DNA from: Spinellus fusiger
Lineage: Eukaryota; Mucoromycota; Mucoromycetes; Mucorales; Phycomycetaceae
NCBI GenBank assembly: GCA_025094145.1
Contig: JALLLS010000012.1
Location: forward strand, 558,001-622,000
Length of the DNA: 64,000 bases
Direction of reading: 5' to 3'
The notes under the pieces are model-generated. The model searched no databases, was not told the DNA's origin, and was given only the letters and a program-made list of their open reading frames with translations. A program made the translations under genes and the position numbers. Positions 58,895 through 64,000 of the stretch are shown here, piece after piece (the first letter of the stretch is position 1; each line of letters opens with the position of its first letter).

Positions 58895-59871
58895 CTTTAG
58901 TTCAGAAATAATAGATAGAAATACAATAAGAAAGAGGAAATAAATAGTTATTTTATTAGCAACACTGAATAGTATCAGTTACTATTTATCATCCATTGAT
59001 GTTATGGTGTTGTCAATAGCTCCTTAGGTCCAAAGGTATTGGTTTAGTTAACGTACAATTAACTCTGCTCTTATTTATTCAACTTGTTTGTTATTCTTTT
59101 ATACTTCTTTTATACTTCTTTTATACTTTAATGATTATTACAGATAGAAGAACTTCAAGGAAATCACCACCAAAAGGCATACATTCTAATGCAGGCTGTT
59201 GTACTTTTATATTATCTCTAAAAGATCTATCAACTGTATTAAATACGCTACGACTTAGATGCTTTATTCAATACCATTGATTATGTAGCTGTTTTATTTA
59301 TTTATTTATTTATAAACTGTTAAATGTTAACCTCTCGTTTCTTTAATAAATGGGGTCTGAGGTAACAGCATCATGTACACCACTCAATATATCTCTTCTC
59401 AATGTGTCTTGGTTGCGCCGTATATAATTCAGACAACCTTGTTTAATGTTAGCATACTCTATACTGATAAAGAGAGCTTTCCAAATACATGCAAGTGATT
59501 GGAGTCATTTATGTACATTGGTCTGAAACAGTAGTGTTTTATTGTGCTTATCATGATATTCTGGTTATTGATTGAGCATGTATTTATAGTACAACCTAAC
59601 TGTCCTGTAGGAAGAAGGAAGTGCTTAGCCCATAGGATTATATGACTGATTCATCTCACTCATTCTTTACAGTAAGCTGGCATCTCTTGGTCATATTACA
59701 ATGTCTCTACTTTCTGTCTGGTTTCTATTATTATTTGGACAATTGTAATGACATTTGTGCAAATAGCCATACTTATAACAGCCTGTATATCAATTTTGAA
59801 GAGGGTTCACTCAAATAATGCTATTGGGTATATAATTTGGATTAACATACTTATTCAAGAAAGTGTGAATA
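58895..59871. other. AT-rich intergenic stretch
   Basis: TTTATACTTC tandem (59098-59130) and TTTA run (59296-59312). No gene. It could contain the upstream end of the Fanzor-bearing element, but no terminal repeats were found. Confidence 0.45.
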
Positions 59872-60990
59872 CAGCCACACTCAACTGAATTGAATACTTT
59901 TTAAAATAAATATCAGAACAGAATAGATAGGACATGTTCAACATTAAATAAAACACTACATTTGATTTAGAAGCTTCAAACTTTCACACAATAAAGCTCA
60001 ACATCTTTAATTATAGAAAATAATAGAAAATAATACAATTAATATTTTGTATGGCCTCCTTTGGCATCTATTACAGCCTGGCATCTATCTGTCATACTTT
60101 GAACTCATCGTTGTGCAAGTTCAACACCAACCCTCTCCCACTCCTATGCAAGTAGAGCCTTCAAACTTTCAATATTGGTAATAGATACCCTTCTTTCCTC
60201 AATTCGTCTTTCCAAGGCGTATCAGAAATGTTCAATTGAGTTCAAGTCAGGGACTTGTGCGGGCCAGTACTCAAAGCACCCTAATTTGATGTGTCTCTTT
60301 CCACCATCTGGCATAGGCCCCAGTATGACAGCTAGCACTGTTTTATTGTAACAGAAAATTGCTGTTTTCTTTCTGATACAATTTCATGAACCAAGGATGG
60401 AACTCACCAACCAAAATTCTGATGTATTCGTCTTGGTTTACAGGGCTATCAACAACGATTAATGGGCCAAATTCATTAACCTAATAGCAGCTCTAAAACA
60501 TCACACCATTACCACCAAACTACATTGTTGGAACCATAGGATTATAACTATAACGTTTTCTAAATATTTTAATGACACAGGCATCTCTATTGCTCTTTTT
60601 TGTAATGTATGTTGACTCGTCAGACTAAAGGATACCTCTCCACTGATCACTTGCTCAACTGACATGTTCCTTAGCACAACAAAGCTGTTTCTCTTTGTAT
60701 GTTTTTAAGTGAAGGCCAGAGTGTAGTCTACAGAAAAGGATACATACTCTAACTGATTACAGTAGCTGATAAGGGTGTTTCTACATACATACACCCACCT
60801 CAAAGTTAAACATTTACAATTTCAACTGATGAGGCAAATGGATCCTTTCTAATAACATCTTTCCGGGTGTCTTGAATCCATCCCATTCACTTTTCTATGT
60901 TTTCAATAACTCTCTAAATGCAATAGTCATCCACACTCTTTGGTGTTTCTAACACTACTTTAAATTATACTTCACAAAAACCTATAACAT
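59872..60990 (-). mobile_element. Family A Tc1-like element relic, 5' end lost
   Basis: Terminal repeat CAGCCACACTCAACTGAA at 59872 follows TA (59870-59871) and matches family A. The minus strand then follows the 3' part of the element at 42856-44197, with a broken transposase (NPIEH-like, SCHTG-like and WSDES-like blocks in different frames). Similarity fades near 60990 and the other terminal repeat is not found, so the element is truncated or too diverged. Confidence 0.7.
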
Positions 60991-63562
60991 TGTAAGTTAT
61001 AACTAGTTTTGTTTAATATTATACTTCAGTTTTCATGACTGAAGCTTTATGAGTTAACTAAATCTATACATTTAGCCTTTCATCAATCGTTCTATATTCG
61101 TTAGTTTCTTAGTCGAATGATTGATTTCTCTCTCAAATATAAAGAGTTGTTAAAGAAATGGAAGATATTTATTACAACATGACATTTCTTCTCCATACTA
61201 ATAGTCAAGACGGAGAATGTTCAAAAGACATTGTGTTTAATCTGCTAAAAAAACAACTATTCTCTGATATTTTATTTCCTAGCTGGGTTTAAGAGAACCT
61301 TTGGCAGTATCTGTTTCATAATGGCGTTCCACCAACCTTCTCATAGCGCACAGTGAGGCGTTGAACACTCAAACATTGTTAGGATTAGATCTACTGTTTT
61401 GCTCCTGATTCGTACATGAGAAAAAAATGAGCCTTAATATCAGTAGATTTATAATTAGAAGCAATAGTGTTGGTGAACATGTGAGTGTTAAAGAATATAT
61501 TGGACATGAGAAAAAGAAAAGACTATTGAGGGAGGTAACTATAAAGTTAATTTATTTCAGTTCAAATATCATTATCATCTATTTCATCAGCACTGCTTAA
61601 TAGATGGCGAATCAACTTGTAGGTGGGTGTTAGATAAGGTACCTCTCTAACCTACAATGATTGTCTAATGCATGCAAACCCACCTAGACATTTTAGTTTT
61701 AGAGCAAGAGACAGATAAGGAACCTCTTTCTCATACTGCTGTTTCTCGCGCAGTATTTATAACCAACTATTTTAATTCTCATTGAAATGCTTTTTCTGTC
61801 TTTCTCCTCTCCTTCAGATAAGTCGGGCGTTTCAATTCGATTAAGGTCGTTGAGTTTTATACAAAAAATAGTAGAGTTACCATTGACTTGTTTGAGAGTT
61901 TATTTTAGCTGGTAGACTGCCCATAAAATATGATAGTGACACTGCACTTGTTTCTTTAGTAGTATAGTGTATATTTATCCATATAAAGATATGTTTAGAA
62001 AAGCTTGACTGTATTTATCCAGAAGCTATCTTTTTCTCTAGCATGTCTTGCTTTTCTGATAATAATAATTGTGGTTATTTTCTTTATCGATCTACTTTTT
62101 AAAAAAATAAATAAAAATCTCTTACTTCTTACTGCAGATTGAACAGCTTTTTTATCATCAACAAGGAAAAATACATTGGATGAAGGCACTCGACGTTCAT
62201 AGAGTGACTTGTTTCTTAGTTTTTCTTAATAGACACCCTCACACTTACTGCGGATGGTTTTAAACCTTTCAGTTCAAGGCTCAACACCTGAACCTCGTTC
62301 TTCTATTGTATTATTACAGAGTTAATAAATACATAGCAGTAGACATGGGTGTATAAGCAAAGGAAAAAATAAGAAAAGGATAACATATGGTTTATTCATT
62401 GTTGAATTTTCTTACCTCTTTTTCCCATGCATTTGTTGACATTGGAAAAATAAAATAAGAAACAGTGGCTGTGCCAGGTAATCACGTTATTTCATAGTAA
62501 AGATGTAGTAGTGTCTATACACACCTTCCAAACCAGGAGATTTCTCTGGCCTTTAGGCGATGATATATCCTTCCTTTTACGTCTAGAATACCTCACCTTT
62601 TATGGAACAATGATTAAAATCAAAAGGTTTGTAGATATCCAAACTAATATTTCTTTTTATGGAATACCTCAATATCAAATTGTATTATTGTCGTAAGACT
62701 ACCTTCCAAAAATGGATGCTCATCATTTGTGTCGCAGAACAGCCAAAAGGAAAAGGTTACCACATACATCAGGAGCTTGCAAGAGACATTACACTCATTG
62801 TATTATCAGAACATATACCTTAGATCATAGCTTTTATCATTAGAAAAGTAATATAAAAGAAGTGAAAAATTCAATGAATAAAAGACAAAGTTTAACCATA
62901 CGTCAACTAACCGGACTCCTTTGATACTAAGATCAAAGAAAACTCCATAGATAAGAAGGTCTATTCCTAGCTTGAGTCTACAAATAACACAATAGCTTGT
63001 ATTTTCTTAAATATATTAAAAAACGAGAATTTGACAGTTAGAAACTCTTTAAAAAACAGCCACAAGTAAGATTGAAATCCTTTTGGATTCCCAGAACTCA
63101 CGAACACCAGGAACAAAAGGTATATCTACTGCAAATGTTGTTTACAAAGAAGTATATTAGTTCTCAGTCTATATATTTATTTTTGCTATTATGCTGAATA
63201 CAAAATAAAATACCAACACTTGAACACACTGTTTATATCAACTGTAAAAAAAATTAACTCTGATAAGCATTGGCTTGATATACACACCCAAAGGGCTAGC
63301 GGTCATGGCCCGTTACGAAGGGATTTTTTCCCCAAAGCAAAGCGTAGGTTGCAAAACCCCCACAGTGGGCCAAGTGGCTACTAGTTTTCTTTTTAATAAA
63401 ACAAAAAACACCTTTTCTAAGTCTGATAGCATTTCTGATTATTTTTATTATTTTTATTTTCAATATCTTTGTTTATTATCATAACCGTGAACATCAACAG
63501 AAAAACAGATGTGAAAATGGTGAGTTAAAATAAGAAAACAAAATGGAGGTCAAAGAGTGACA
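60991..63562. other. AT-rich st stretch, no supportable gene
   Basis: The minus-strand frame around 61995-62215 (FFLVDDKKAVQSAV) has a plausible composition but no recognisable family or start. The frames at 62511-62696 and 63275-63484 look like noise. Nothing else seen. Confidence 0.4.
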
Positions 63563-64000
63563 CTATTTGGACGAGATCGATCCCAAGGAAGGTTTTCTTT
63601 TTACTGGTAGTGTTTTTCTTGTACCTTGCACAAATTCAAAGGGAAGTGTTGGGTGTTTTCCATTTAGGGACAGGGACTTGACAATGGTGCGATGGTATGC
63701 TGCAATTTTGTGAAGTTCATCTAAAATGCCCATCACTGACATTATCTCATTTTTAGTCTTGGGGATGTTGATAGTGACGAGTTCCACAAACGTAAATATG
63801 CTTGAACGGGGGTGAGTCAAGGTGTAAAAGGTAACTGATGGTCCAAGTGCTTGGAAACATAACACGCCAGTAAGGTTACTAGCAACAATTTCCAACTTTG
63901 CGAATACCCCCAAACGATAGAAGTCCATAATTGATGAAGTGCTGGAAAACCCTTCACCTTTAATTTCCCCATAACACGTTCTGTAAGAAGGCTGGTATTG
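63563..64000 (-). CDS. C-terminal part of a dispersed Mucoromycota protein family, cut by the window edge
   Basis: The minus-strand frame is open from the window edge (64000) to a stop at 63563, 145 codons. It contains SYRTCYGEIKGEG, FYRLGVFAKLEIVAS, GVLCFQALGPSVTFYTLTHP and a helix TKNEIMSVMGILDELHKI. From memory, proteins with YGE(V/I)K, DLYRLG and a VxFY block are repeated many times in Mucor/Rhizopus-type genomes with no known function, often near transposons. The first visible ATG at 63928 is probably internal, because the frame and the family block both extend upstream of it. Whether the gene is intact cannot be told. Confidence 0.6.
   Translation of the reverse strand, partial: QYQPSYRTCYGEIKGEGFSSTSSIMDFYRLGVFAKLEIVASNLTGVLCFQALGPSVTFYTLTHPRSSIFTFVELVTINIPKTKNEIMSVMGILDELHKIAAYHRTIVKSLSLNGKHPTLPFEFVQGTRKTLPVKRKPSLGSISSK

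Noticed and set aside
1..64000. tRNA, rRNA or snRNA genes
   Set aside because: I looked for internal promoter boxes and cloverleaf arms by eye and found none convincing; tRNAscan-SE/Infernal would decide.

Overview
The window looks like nuclear DNA of a zygomycete-type fungus, most likely Mucoromycota. Reasons: dense short spliceosomal introns (about 40-110 nt, GT-AG, occasionally GC-AG), fungal-type proteins (Zn2Cys6 factor, Atg1, Caf16, HAL/NPR-type kinase, an Rrm4-like RNA-binding protein), decayed Tc1/mariner elements, a Fanzor-like remnant and part of a dispersed protein family I associate with Mucoromycota. No database search was possible; all names rest on motifs and family knowledge.

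Layout. (1) 1-5.7 kb: AT-rich, transposon-laden: the end of one Tc1-like element, a 1.6 kb element (family C), a 0.89 kb unclassified repeat R, and a family D element directly abutting R. (2) 5.7-40.0 kb: gene-dense island, with a coiled-coil protein, TRM11, CDC7, TFB4, LHS1, a HAL/NPR-type kinase, SDH5, a Zn2Cys6 factor, an Rrm4-like protein, ATG1, RPP2, IWS1/SPN1 and CAF16. (3) 41.3-47.8 kb: second transposon block, with another family D copy, an inverted copy of R carrying a family A element inside it, a family B element and a further transposase relic. (4) 48.3-52.9 kb: TIM13, a SUN-domain protein and a questin-oxidase-like protein. (5) 52.9-64 kb: AT-rich gene desert holding a Fanzor (eukaryotic TnpB homologue) remnant without its central catalytic core, a family A relic, and the partial open frame of a repeated protein at the right edge.

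For most multi-exon genes I assembled exon boundaries by hand and checked that phases add up across every junction (TRM11 10 exons, CDC7 8, TFB4 9, LHS1 13, ATG1 10, IWS1 8, CAF16 3, TIM13 3, SUN 2, questin-oxidase-like 3). The genes are unrelated housekeeping functions: tRNA modification, replication licensing, TFIIH, ER folding, succinate dehydrogenase assembly, autophagy, ribosome stalk, Pol II elongation, mitochondrial import and LINC bridge. I see no operon or biosynthetic cluster.

The points most worth following are the catalytically gutted Fanzor; the 893 bp inverted repeat pair about 40 kb apart, with a nested transposon whose empty site is present in the same window; the three-RRM/polyQ/two-MLLE protein; and two protein-level oddities (a non-canonical Trm11 DPPY motif and a splice junction without an AG acceptor in the Rrm4-like gene).
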